The notes below the pieces were generated by a model. That model did no database searches and was not told the DNA's origin. It worked only from the letters and a program-made list of their open reading frames with translations. A program made the translations under genes and the position numbers. Shown piece after piece: positions 44,358 to 54,500 of a stretch of 64,000 bases of DNA. Origin of the DNA: Ichthyophis bannanicus (taxonomy: Eukaryota; Chordata; Amphibia; Gymnophiona; Ichthyophiidae); contig CM066039.1 of assembly GCA_033557465.1 (NCBI GenBank), forward strand, positions 402,027,440 to 402,091,439, in the 5' to 3' direction. The stretch's first letter is position 1; each line of letters starts with the position of its first letter.

Positions 44358-44889
44358 AGAGCAATTGTATGCATGCCGTGCTTAGGAAGCAGCCTAATAC
44401 TGAAGACGTCACAACTGAAAGAAACAGCTGAGTTCAACTGATAAGGTTGAGAGCTGGATGTAAATGTTCAAGGGACATTTAAAAGTTTATTTTGCTGCCA
44501 GAAGTTTGTTCCTGCAAAGGAGAAAACATTTAAAAGTTTAAAAGTTTTGGAAAGTGGCAATTTTGATTTACAAGCAAGATTGTGCCTGTTTCTTTGAAGT
44601 TTGGAATAGAAAGCAAAGTTATTCCTGTTTCGTTTTGAAGCTGTACTGGTGATTAAAAACCTCCTTTATATAATTTACCCCTCGCGTCCTGTGTATGAAG
44701 GAACCCCTGAATACATTGAATAAATTTCTCTGTCTTACGCCTGAACCCTTGAGTCACAACTCCTTGCTTTAATATAGGACTACAATTCCCAGCAGCCCTC
44801 CTGGCAGTCATTTTGAGGGAATCTTATTTTAAAGCCAAAAGGCGACCTCACCTGCTACCAGTTACCTACCTGGCCAGGCGGGGGCGACA
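43476..44889 (+). mobile_element. 1.4-kb solo-LTR-like element with 4-bp duplication
   Basis: It starts TGTGGTGAGGAAACC and ends GGGGCGACA. GTAC is duplicated at 43472-43475 and 44890-44893. Other CR1-B copies show the uninterrupted site (for example 35255-35280). A TTTAAAA promoter-like box is at 43689-43695 and AATAAA at 44719-44724, close to the 3' edge, as in an LTR. It is the sister of 25465-29702. Confidence 0.85.
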
Positions 44890-45236
44890 GTACATATGAC
44901 CTAGATTGGCCACTGTTGGAAACAGAATACTGGGCTTGATGGACCTTGGTCTGACCCAGTATGGCATATCTTATGTTCTTATGTTAAGCTAGGATTTAAT
45001 GTTAAAAAATGTAAAGTCATGCATTTGGGCTGCAGCAATCCAAGGGAGCAATATAGTAAAGGGGGTGAAGTACTTTTGTCCACTAAAGAAGAGTGGGACC
45101 TAGGCGTGGTTGTGTCTGATGATCTTAAAGTAGCTAAAGAGGCAGAAAAGGCGACGGCAAAAGCTAGAAGGATGCTTGGGTGCATACGGAGAGGAATGGC
45201 TAGCAGAATAAAGGAGGTGATAGTGCCTCTGTATAG

Positions 45237-46842
45237 TGGACAAAAGTACGTCACCTCCTATACTGTATTGCTCCCTTGGATTGCTGCAGCCCAAATGCAT
45301 GACCTTACATTTTTTAACATTAAATCCCAGCTGCCAAATTCTAGACCATTCTTCAAGCTTAGCTAGATCCCTCCTCATGTTATCTACACCTTCCTGGGTG
45401 TCTACTCTATTGCAGATTTTGGTATCATCTGCAAAGAGGCAAACCTTACCCGACAGCCCTTCTGCCATATCACTAACAAAGATATTAAAAAGAATCGGAC
45501 TAAGGACAGATCCCTGGGGCACACCACTGGTAACATCCTTCTCCTCAGAGTGAGCTCCATTTACTTGTACTCTTTGTCGCCTCCCACCCAACCAATTTCT
45601 AACCCAAGCAGTAACTTTAGGGTCCATCCCTAGGGTGCTCAGTTTGTTTATAAGTCGCCTGTGAGGAACAGTGTCAAAGGCTTTACTGAAATCTAAATAC
45701 ACCACATCTAGAGCTCTCCCTCGGTCCAACTCCCTGGTCACCCAGTCAAAGAAATCAATCAGATTTGTCTGACAAGACCTGCCTCTGGTGAATCCATGCT
45801 GCCTTGGATCCTGTAATCCGCTGGACTCCAGAAACCTCACTATTTTCTCTTTCAGCAGCGTTTCCAATAATTTACTCACCACCGAAGTTAAACTAACTGG
45901 CCTGTAGTTTTCAACCACATCCTTACTTCTGCTTTTGTGTAAAGGCACCACATGAGCCTCTCTCCAGTCCTTTGGCACCACTCCAGACTCCAACGAGGCA
46001 TTGAAAAGGTCAGTCAGTGGAGTTGCTAGAATGTCCCCAAGTTCCCTCTGTATTCTAGGGTGTATCCCATCCGGTCCCATTGCTTTGTCTACTTTAAGTT
46101 GAGCTAGTTTCTCACGAACACAGTCTTCTGAAAATTGTTCAAGATGTCCCTCGCTTCTGTTCCTATTTGTGGATGTTTTCTGAGGTCCTGCTCCTGGTTC
46201 TTCATCTGTGAACACAGAACAAAAATATTTGTTAAGCAATTCCGCTTTATCCTTATCAGCTTCTACATATTCCCCCCCTGCACCCTTGAGTCTGACAATA
46301 CCACTTTTGCCCTTCCTCTTCTCACTAATATATCTGAAAAATGTCTTATCCCCCCATTTTATTGCATTGGCTATTTCCTCCTCCTTTTGAATCTTTGCCT
46401 TCTTGACTACTTTGCTAGCTTCTCTAAGTTTTTCCAAATACAGATGCCTGTCTTCCTTTCTCTGTGATCTCTTGTATTTCATGAAGGCCTCCCTCTTTTT
46501 CTTCACTTTTTCAGCTACTTCCTTCGAAAACCATAGCGGTCTCCTTTTCCTTTTGCCTTTATTTACCATTTTAACAAAAAGGTTGGCTGCCCTTAAAATA
46601 CCCCCTTTCAGTTTTGCCCACTGTTTTTCTACATCCCCCAGCTGTTCCCATCCCACTAACGACTCCCTGAGGTATTGGCCCATCTTCGCAAAGTTAGTCT
46701 TCCTAAACTCTAAGATCCTCACCTTGGAATGGATTCTAACAGCCCTAGTCCTAATACTGAACCACACCATCTGGTGATCACTGGATGCAAAATGATCTCC
46801 CACTACAACATCAGAAACACTTTCACCATTGGTAAGCACCAA
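45237..46842 (-). CDS. CR1-A reverse transcriptase, long open frame
   Basis: About 535 codons of CR1-A origin are open from 46842; the frame runs on through the inversion junction to 45100. Order: SSDHQMVWFSI (endonuclease end), WAKLKGGILRAANLFVK, basic linker, YRPVSLTSVVSKLLETL, QHGFTRGRSCQTNL, YLDFSKAFDTVPH, VTSGVPQGSVLSPILFN, FADDTKICN (FADD at 45435-45424) and FNVKKCKVMHLG. The lack of stops marks it as recent. Downstream of 45237 the frame is antisense inverted CR1-A and has no meaning. Confidence 0.9.
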
Positions 46843-47483
46843 GTCCAGTATGGCCCCTTCACATGTGGGTCTGTTACCAATTGCCTGAATAGTTCTCCCT
46901 GTAGAGAATCCAGGATCTCCTTACTTCTAGATGATACTGCAGCAGGAATGTGCCAATCAACAGCTGGCATACTGAAATCTCCTATCAGTAGCACTTCCCC
47001 TTTCTTAGCAATGCTGCGTATGTCTTCTATTAACTCTCTGTCCACCTCTTCCTCTTGTGAGGGAGGTCTGTATATCACACCAATGCAAATAGATTTCTCT
47101 TTCCCTCTTTCTAGTTTAACCCACAATTCCTCCTCTCTCCCTTTTAAGCTCTGTAATTCCAAAGCTTTAATAGTAGTTTTTACATATAGTGCCACTCCTC
47201 CTCCCCTTCTTCCTACCCTGTCCTTTCTGAATAAAGTATAGCCAGGTATAGTTACATCCCAGTGATGGTTTTCTGTGAACCATGTTTCTGTAACTGCCAC
47301 TAAATCCAAGTCAGCCACTCCCACCAAAGCTTCAACATCAGGGATCATATTTCCCATGCTATGGGCATTTATACACACTGCTTTCCATATGTTACCCCTG
47401 TTACCCACTTCCATAAAGGTATTTAATGTATCACCTACCTGGGGGCTTTCACTTACCTGGGGGCTTTCTTCACCTATCCCCAA
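46803..47483 (-). pseudogene. CR1-A ORF2 N-terminus: endonuclease
   Basis: It starts MGIGEESPQVSE at 47483, just after ORF1 ends at 47489. The endonuclease blocks are NAHSMGNM, LDLVAVTETWFTE, RRGGGVALYVK, IGVIYRPPSQEEE and LIGDFSMPAVDWH. The frame breaks near 46865, where ATGTGGGTCTG replaces the GTGTGGGGTCTG seen at 2091-2102 of the other copy, a one-base loss. The SDH box continues in the RT frame (SSDHQMVWFSI). Confidence 0.9.
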
Positions 47484-47488
47484 CGAAT

Positions 47489-48429
47489 CTAGTTTAAAGC
47501 CCTCTTCAGTATATTAGCCAGTCTACTACCGAAGATGCGCTGACCTTTCTTGGACAGATGGATGCCATCTCTGCTCTGCAACCCTTGGAACAGCATCCCA
47601 TGGTCTAGGAAACCAAAACGCTCTCGATGACACCATCCACGCAGCCATGCATTCATCTCCAGGATGCGAGCCTCTCTGCCTTGGCCTTTACCCTCAACAG
47701 GGAGGATTGAAGAGAACACCACCTGTGCACCTAACTGCTTCACCCTCTGTCCCAGAGCCATGAAGTCACTTTTGATACGTTCCGAGGTATACCTGGCAGT
47801 ATCATTTGTTCCAACATGGATTAGCAACATTGGGTAATAGTCAGTGGGCTTGATGAGTCTCGGCAAACTCTCCGTAACATCTTGGATTTTGGCACCAGGC
47901 AGACAGCATACCTCTCTGGACATCAAGTCTAGTCGGCAGATGGACGCCTCAGTACCCCTCAGAAGAGAGTCTCCACCACTACCCTTCGTTTCCTTCTGGT
48001 CACTGATTCTGCAACTTTGGGATACTTGAACTTTGGTTCTTCCCTTTCCAGGGATGCTTTCACTTCCTCCACTTCCAGGGCTGCATAATGGTTCTTCAAT
48101 TCAAGGGCTGGAGAAGTTGGATTGGTGATTTTGCAGGCCCTGGTGACCTGTGTCCAACCATCGACATTCTGTTGGCACCCATCTTCACCTCTGCTGGAGA
48201 GCTTGGTTGCTGCAAGAAGCATCTCATCAATGTACTTCTCACTGTCTTGAATGCTCCTCAGCCTCGCCACCTCCTCTCTGAGTTCCTCCACTTGTTTCCT
48301 CAGAGCTTCAGCATGCAGGCACCCTGCACATGGAACTGGTCCTTCAACTGGCATTAGGACCTCTGTCTGGACCGAGGCAGAAGCTGTAACGGGGGCAACA
48401 GCTTTAGCAATACGATTTTTCCCAGCCAT
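47489..48429 (-). pseudogene. CR1-A ORF1: Cys-pair/coiled-coil start and SGNH esterase
   Basis: The frame starts MAGKNRIAKAV at 48429. It has a Cys-X2-Cys pair (PCAGCLHAE), a coiled coil (LRKQVEELREEVARLRSI) and a basic hinge (RRKRR). After a one-base frame break near 47980 the SGNH-hydrolase domain follows: GDSLLRGTEA (GDS codons within 47974-47966), CCLPGAKIQDV, HVGTNDTAR, LPVEGKGQGRE and DGIHLSKKG (47569-47558). All four catalytic blocks survive. In CR1 and L2 ORF1 proteins such domains are thought to act in the RNP or on membranes; that role is not shown by sequence. Apart from the single frame break it looks complete at about 310 residues. Confidence 0.88.
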
Positions 48430-48629
48430 TGTTCTGTTTGTGGAGCTTAGGTATCTGTTAAAGCAAAAGAGAGAGATCTACCAAGTACCAGCCAGTTTCG
48501 CAGCTGTCCTTTCAGAGAAAAAGCAGTTAAATCTCTAATTATATTCAAAATGTGCTGGTCTAGTTCTCTGTGATTTGTTAAAGGGGGAGGTGCCCTATAA
48601 AGCAAGAATGCTCACTAGGGGTGGGTAGG

Positions 48630-49197
48630 GAGGGAACTAACACCTGATTAGGTGTTAGCAGTTTCCAAACCTGAGGAGGTTACTAGAGTTCAGCAACCTA
48701 CTGTGTTCAAGGAAAGTTCCCCTAAAGCACCAAAAAGAAAGTAACCTTGCTTTAAAAAATATACAAAAAACCCCTTTTAAGAGCTCCCAGTCAGAGAGCT
48801 AGCAATGTAATATAATAAAAACAAACAAACAAACCCTCAAATCCTTACTGTTTGTTGATCTGTAGAGCCCTGGTTAGGAAAGCCTCAACAGGGCAGGGCA
48901 CTGGAGCCTTTTATGCAGGCCTCAGCTGCACTCATGAAATCAGGCCCACTAACTCCTCATTAGGTGTTAGCTTTTCTAAACCTGAGGAGGTTACTAGAGT
49001 TCAGCAACCTACTGTGTTCAAGGAAAGTTCCCCTAAAGCACCAAAAAGAAAGTAACCTTGCTTTAAAAAATATACAAAAAAACCCTTTTAAGAGCTCCAA
49101 GTCAGAGAGCTAGCAATGTAATATAATAAAAACAAACAAACAAACCCTCAAATCCTTACTGTTTGTTGATCTGTAGAGCCCTGGTTAGGAAAGCCTA
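48630..49197 (-). repeat. Tandem 5' UTR units of CR1-A, 311-bp period
   Basis: CTGAGGAGGTTACTAGAGTT begins at 48671 and again at 48982, followed by over 200 bp that match almost base for base, to CTGTAGAGCCCTGGTTAGGA. The second unit ends at 49197 where DIRS-A sequence starts. The arrangement resembles the promoter monomers known from some LINE 5' UTRs. Confidence 0.9.
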
Positions 49198-51610
49198 TCT
49201 GTGGGTGAAGAGCACTAGGTGCCCCCCTGTGGGCTGATGAAGGTCTCCTGGGGGAGGGGAGGCCCTGCCCTATGAGTCAAAAGCTCCCCCAGGCTGGGTT
49301 GGAGCTGGAATCTGGGGCTTCAGTGCCTTTGCCTTCTGAGTCCCCTTCCCCTGCCTCTGCCTCTTGGGGTGATAACCCTGCTGATGGCCAGAGTAGGGCT
49401 GGTACTGATGACCCTGTGCAAAGGCACCCTTTTTCCCTGGGAAAAGGGACCCTTTCCCCAAATGTTTTTTGCGGGGACAGGATGAGGCCTTCTTGGAGAC
49501 CCTCTGATGGATCACAAAATCAGCCTTGATCTCAGCAGCTTTGTTAGCCATGGGTTTGCCTAAGAGGTTCTCACTGGTACAGGGGACATCGAGCAGTTTA
49601 TCCTGGACCCACTGCTCGAGGTCGGAGAACTGCAGCTGGGCCAGGCGCCGGGCCCCAATGCCAGCCGGCTCAACTCGAGCCGCCAACTCGATGCCATTGT
49701 AGGTGGCCCGGGAGAGGAACTTAGAGCAGTTTCGCACTCCTGAGGTCAGGGTAAGGAACCACTGGAGGGGGTTCCCCGATGAGGCCTGCTGCAAACCCCG
49801 ACAGCTCTTTGGCCAGTGCTTTTAGGTACATGCCTATGTAGAATTCATAGGCTTGGATCTGGCAGCCCCGCATCGAGCCTTGATAACATTTGCACCCAAG
49901 GACATTAAGGGCCTAGGCCTTCCTACTGCGAGAGACAAAGGAGTGGGTCTTCTGGCTCTTGAGCTTTTGCATGGTCAACTTGAAGACCACGGAATTGTGT
50001 GGGAGTTGGGGTTTGTGAAACCCCGGTCCTTTCCGGACATGGTACATAGTGTTGAGCCAATGGCTATCGGCACAGATGCCGGCATCTCCCACATTCAAAG
50101 TAACAGCCTCTCAAGGATCAGCTGTATGGGTACCATGAGGGTTTCTCTGGGTGGAGTCTTAAACTGGAGAATCCCCAACTCCTCGGTGCGCGGGTCCTCC
50201 TCCGCCTTGGTCTGCACTGAGAGGGCCCTGGCCATATCCCTGATGAAATCATGGAAGGCCACGTCCTTGGGAGGAGAGTGGCATCAAGGCTCCAGGGGAG
50301 ACGGGTCCAAGGGGATGTGTCTCAGTGCCTTCTGGTGTCCAGGGACGCCTCATCTTCAATCTCCCACTCGGAATCTAGCGGTGAGGATGAGTCCAAGGCT
50401 CTGTGATTCCTTGCATTGAGACTGGCGCCAAAGGGCCAACAGCCTGCAGAGGACCTGGGATCCAAGTCATGGACACCAGTCGGCAAGGACTGGATACCCA
50501 ATGAACGGGACTGGGACCTCGACTGACGTCGCAGACTGTCTTGAGGCTGGGGGTGCTCAATGCTCAGCTTGACGACAGGGGACTCCCTCGCAGTAGAGGT
50601 CCCAGTCATCGAGGCAGAGGAACCGGCCATCATCGCCTGCTGCAGGATAGCAGTGATGTTCTGCTCCAGGGTTGCCATTCTAGTTTCCAAACCAGAAGGC
50701 TCTGCAGCTTTTGGCACTGGCATAGAGGATCTTGGTCTGGCGCCGGCACTTTTGGTAGTGCATCCTCGATGAGGACTACGGACTCGAGGAACCTCGCATG
50801 ATCTCTGCAGGCTGAAGAATCCTTCTTGAGGACCTTGGTGGGGCACTTCTCAGAGTCACCCGAGTCCCTCCGTGGGGTTTTACCGGGTTTCTGCGGTGCA
50901 ACCTTGGTAGACTTCAACTTCTTCTTCTCTGGCTCTGGGGTCTTCTAGGAGGCCCTGCGGTCATGGGACTCTGAGGATGCGCGGGCGTCTCGTGATGTGC
51001 TGGGCTTGGAGCTCGGTGACAAGTTTGACCTAGGGAACAACTTTTCCTGCAACGCCGACCATTTCCTGTTGGTTTTGACCTACATGGTCTGGCAGAGGTC
51101 GCAGGAGGTGCTGTCACGGTCCGGGCCCAGGCAGCAGTCATGGGTGTCAGTAACGGACACAGTTTGACTGCAGCGGTCACTTTTTTTTTAACTCACCAGG
51201 AGACATGGTAGGAGACACCTAGACAGGTTTGATGACCCCTGGGAGAAAAAAGGCACGAACGCCGGTCGGGGGAGATCTCAATAAAATAAGGGGCCAAGAA
51301 CAGCGCTGGGAAGCACTGATTCAAGGCGGGAAGAGGAACCGGTACACCTACCAGAAAACTAGGTTTTAGGAACACTTTTGTGAAGGATTTTTCTGGGGAA
51401 ATAGGACATATGTCCCTTGGGCTCCGTGGAAAAAAGGAGACTGAGCAAGAGGGCACCCTTTGGCAGGAAGGGGACCATGCATGCATAATGGCATCTCCCA
51501 AAGGCTTTCTTGAAAGTTGGGGGAGATGCTTTCGTGCAGGCTCCATCAGGGCTGACGTCATCCATATGTGAGAACTGACTTCCTGCTTGTTGCTGGAGAA
51601 GGAGCAAACC
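49198..51610 (-). mobile_element. DIRS-A 5' half (gag and right terminal repeat)
   Basis: The terminal repeat is at about 51398-51605 (GGACATATGTCCCTTGGGCT, CAAAGGCTTTCTTGAAAGTT, TGAGAACTGACTTCCTGC). Gag follows on the minus strand to 49270 in several frames. Recognisable blocks are an N-terminal Cys/His region (about 51180-51090), a Ser/Arg-rich middle (RRQSRSQSRSLGIQSLP, 50846-50322) and a C-terminal part (LQFSDLEQWVQDKL, 49794-49270). The 3' half of the element is missing. Confidence 0.78.
49270..51180 (-). pseudogene. DIRS-A gag-like ORF1 remnant
   Basis: DIRS ORF1 is a gag-like structural protein. Open pieces lie at 51180-50914, 50846-50322 and 49794-49270 in differing frames. They contain a Ser-rich and Pro-rich low-complexity middle and a basic C-terminus (PKRQRQGKGTQKAKAL). 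Comparable blocks occur at 58671-60322. No start or stop can be assigned with confidence. Confidence 0.6.
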
Positions 51611-51706
51611 ACCCAAGTCATTACAGCAGGTTCCATCTCTGGCCCTGACTCCCATTTCATGCGCAACTACACCAGCAGTCAGACATCACAAAGCCTTTGA
51701 TCTATT
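51611..51706. other. Short spacer with an RTE-like scrap
   Basis: GACTCCCATTTCATGCGCAA at 51648-51667 resembles the RTE 5' region (near 24640-24660). The rest is not assignable. Confidence 0.35.
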
Positions 51707-52136
51707 TTATTTTTATTTGAACAGTTTTTCTATACCACCCTTTCCATCGATCGGGGCGGTTTACAGCAAACAACCAGCAGTTACAGAGAACATTTTTAAA
51801 CCATAGTACAATTAACTATATACATACTAGTTAACCACAAATAAGCTCATATTGAGGTAGCTGGATATCTAACTATATACATGGTAGCCAGACAAATTGG
51901 AGTTACTGGGGGAGAGAAGGCTGCTGGAGAAAAAATGTATTAGTTGGGAGGGGGGGAAGGGGGAGTATTGGTATGTGTGCGAGTAAATATTGTGGGGCAT
52001 GAGGGGGTGGTAGTGTTCAGTGAATAGAAACATTTTAAAATCCTTACGGAATGTCTGTAGGTCATTGGAAGATCTTATGAGTCGAGGAGAGAGTTCCATA
52101 GAGTGGGTACGGTGTACCTGAAGGCTCTACTGCTCT
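51707..52136 (-). mobile_element. L2 3' end
   Basis: It has a TTTATTTTTATTTGAACAGT tail, hairpin TATACCACCC...GGGGCGGTTTACAG and 3' UTR. The L2 C-terminal coding end (MELSPRLIRSSNDLQTFRKD) lies at 52099-52040. 5' truncated. Confidence 0.78.
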
Positions 52137-52203
52137 TGCTCAGTCTCCTTTTTTCCATGGAGCCCAAGGGACATATGTCCTGTTCCCCCGGAAAAATCGT
52201 GAT
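52137..52203 (+). repeat. Inverted DIRS-A subterminal scrap
   Basis: CTTGCTCAGTCTCCTTTTTT, CCATGGAGCCCAAGGGACAT and ATGTCCTGTTCCCCC form the reverse complement of 51387-51447. It abuts the 5' end of the L2 fragment. It may reflect template switching during L2 insertion. Confidence 0.75.
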
Positions 52204-52584
52204 TACTAAACTGGAAAATTTTCTAAAATAGCACTTAATGGAATCAAGTTCTATGCCTAAAGCAATATATTTTGTTTCTTCAAAGAATGCCAGTGGATGC
52301 AACCCTCAAGTGATGCACATGATGTTCAAAAAACAGACTGCTGCACTTTGCCCAGTCGGCCCACTTCTATATCTTTACCGAGCTCTCTCATATTTTATTC
52401 AATTTGTGATCAACTTTCCCCATTTGTTCCAGTCCCATCTATACTTTAATTCTGCCACTGTTATGGCTCCTATAGTCTCGGCTGAAGTTTTTCACCTTCT
52501 TAGTGCTTTTTCACATTCCCTCTTCAGCTTTATATGTTCCATTGTCACTGACCTTTTGATTCTACTGAAAATGTTATCTTCATA
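52204..52584. other. Unassigned sequence
   Basis: It is a 380-bp AT-rich stretch between the DIRS scrap and a CR1-B 3' end. A 115-codon plus-strand frame covers part of it but has no recognisable domain. It may be unique intron or a decayed element. Confidence 0.35.
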
Positions 52585-53432
52585 GACACAAGAACATAAG
52601 ATATGCCATACTGGGTCAGACCAAGCTCCATCAAGCCCAGTTTCCTGTTTCCTACAGTGGCCAATCTAGGTCATACGTCCCTAGCAGTTTCCCCAAAAGA
52701 CACAGGTTCAACAATGCTTGTATTGGGTCAAGCACTGATATCCTTGGTCCCTTCTTAATAATGGTTTATGGACCTTTCCTCCAGGAACCGGTCCAGACCT
52801 TTTTTAAACCCAGCTACACTAACAGCCTTTACTACATCCTCCAGTAACAAATTCCAGAGTTTGATTACACGTTGAGTGAAAAAATATTTTCTTTTATTAG
52901 CCTTAAATAGCTTACCTGTAGCTTCATTGCATGTCCCCTAGTCTTTCTATATTCTGGTAACCTAAACAATCGATCTACGTTTACCCGTTCCACTCTGTTC
53001 ATTAATTTATAGACTTCTATCATATCTCCCCTCAGCCGTCTCTTTTCCAGGTTAAAGAGCCCTAACCTTTTTAGCCTTTCTTCATAGGAGTATCCTTCCA
53101 TCCCCTTTACCATTTTGGTGGCTCTTCTCTGAACCTTTTCTAATAATGCTATATCCTTTTTAAGATACGGCGACCAGAATTGCACACAATATTCAAGGTG
53201 CGGTCTCAACATGGAACGATATAGAGGCATTATAACATCCTTTGTTTTATTTTCCATTCCTTTCCTTATGATACCTAGCATTCTATTTGCTCTCTTGGCC
53301 GCCGCTGCACACTGGGCCAAGGGTTTTAACATGTTATCCACAATGACGCCTAAATCTTTTTCCTGGGTGATGGTTCCTAATGTGGAACCTTGCATCGTAT
53401 AACCATAGTTGGGTTGTTCTTCCCTAGGTAAG
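52585..53432 (-). mobile_element. CR1-B 3' fragment
   Basis: On the minus strand the 176-codon open stretch at 53395-52865 gives [48 protein letters not shown] and [20 protein letters not shown]. The 3' UTR and tail reach 52585. The tryptophan that is a stop in the copy at 34762 is intact here. It is truncated upstream of that. Confidence 0.9.
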
Positions 53433-53889
53433 ATATGTAAATGTTTTTGTTGGTATCATATTTTACCTTTCCCTTTGCAGAGTACATCTTTTACTCCTGG
53501 GGGAATTCTCTGTACAGAGCAATTAGACTTACTTGTTAATTGTTGTTCCTTGAAGAATTCTTGTCCAGTCTCTCACCTCTGGGTAGTGTACCTCTTCCAG
53601 CAGCTTGGAAACTGAGCATGTCATCTTTTGATGACACCAGTGTACTTATGCAGCTGGCACCTCCCACCAGCCCCAGTAACCTACTGACAAAGCAGACTCA
53701 CAGGAGCAACACAGAAGTAGTTAAACATGAGAAAACAATTCTACATCTAACTGATCTGACCTCCTCACCCCCTGGGGAGGACTGTTTCTCCTCCCTTTCC
53801 CCCCCCCAGAATGAGGCGGCTTGTAGTAACGGCATCCCTAAGTTATCCAAGTTGTACTTCCCTGTTCTATGTAAAAACTGAAATTTGTT

Positions 53890-53985
53890 ATTTATGGTTC
53901 CTTGTTCCATGTAAACCGCGCTGATGCTAAAAAGTGCGGTATATAAGAAAGTTAAATAAATTAAATAAATAAATAAAAAATCCCA
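53890..53985 (+). mobile_element. L2-tailed short insert in DIRS-B
   Basis: GTTCCATGTAAACCGCGCTG and AAGTGCGGTATATAAGAAAG precede an AAATAAATAAAT tail. It is nearly identical to 2715-2813, so a discrete short family may exist. Confidence 0.7.
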
Positions 53986-54249
53986 CAGGAAGTGAAAAAC
54001 TGGCAGCTCTACCGGTTTGCCCCCCCAACACCACCTGCATCATGTTCCCCAGAATTCCCTGGCCCCTTGATCCACCAAGGAAGCCAGCTTCCGGGCTGGG
54101 GCGACTAACTGTATATCATATAACACACCCAGGGAGGGCTCCGGGACTGGAATGGAGTTCTTCAAAGAACAACAATTAACAGGTAAGTCTAATTACTCTT
54201 TCTTTATCCCTCCAGTCCAGTCCCACACCTCTGGGATGTAAAAGATCAG

Positions 54250-54500
54250 TTAAACTAACAGGAGGGACCCGCACAACCAGCCCGAAGCACTGCCAATCGA
54301 AAGCAAGTGTCCCCCACTGCCTGGACATCCAGGCAATAATGTTTAGCAAAGGTATGAAGCAAAGACCACATTGCCGCCCTACAAATCTCCACTGGCGGCA
54401 CTTGACTGTACTCCCCCCACGAGGATGCCTGGGCTCTGGTGGAATGCGTATGCAATCCCACTGGCACCACTTTACCCATCTTCCCTGCAATTAAGGGCAA
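54250..54500 (-). pseudogene. DIRS-B tyrosine recombinase C-terminal fragment
   Basis: DIRS elements integrate through a tyrosine recombinase. The frame 54500-54255 carries THSTRAQASSWGEY (the His-X-X-Arg catalytic pair), EICRAAMWSLLHTFAKHYCL (with the candidate tyrosine nucleophile) and a short tail. Only about 80 residues remain of a protein that is normally several hundred long. Confidence 0.8.

Larger units (their letters stand above)
43173..44985 (+). mobile_element. CR1-B 3' end carrying an LTR insertion
   Basis: CR1-B starts at ATCGATTGTTTACC in CR1-A RT sequence. It runs through IKLWNLLSEDV-type codons to GAAACTGCTAGGTAC. It is broken by the LTR at 43476-44889 and finishes ATATGACCTAGATTGGCCAC ... 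TCTTATGTTCTTATGTT at 44985. Confidence 0.85.
43023..45236 (+). mobile_element. CR1-A segment in plus orientation, interrupted by CR1-B
   Basis: CR1-A RT sequence runs 43023-43172 (AEGLSGKVCLLVDDTKICNR, RDLAKLKEWSRIWK). It resumes at 44986-45236 (KLGFNVKKCKVMHLGC, VVVSDDLKVAKEAEKATAKA). A CR1-B 3' end (43173-44985) sits between. At 45236 it meets a minus-strand CR1-A copy head to head. Confidence 0.82.
45237..49197 (-). mobile_element. CR1-A LINE with complete 5' region
   Basis: Minus strand, 5' to 3': 5' UTR with tandem units (49197-48540), ORF1 (48429-47489), ORF2 endonuclease (47483-46803) and RT (46842-45237). The element stops at 45237, where an inverted CR1-A segment begins, so the post-RT domain and 3' end are missing. 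ORF1 has one frame break and ORF2 one 1-bp deletion. It is the best CR1-A copy in the window. Confidence 0.92.

Noticed and set aside
46135..47241. Plus-strand frames of 110-170 codons
   Set aside because: They are antisense to the CR1-A ORF2 and show low-complexity, Ser/Leu-rich translation. The minus strand carries the conserved motifs.
48671..49197. Tandem repeat considered as a CRISPR-like or satellite array
   Set aside because: There are only two units, without spacers, directly upstream of CR1-A ORF1. They are best explained as LINE 5' UTR units.
52238..52585. 115-codon frame considered as an unknown gene
   Set aside because: Hydrophobic, no domain, no start context or splice signals, and surrounded by element fragments.
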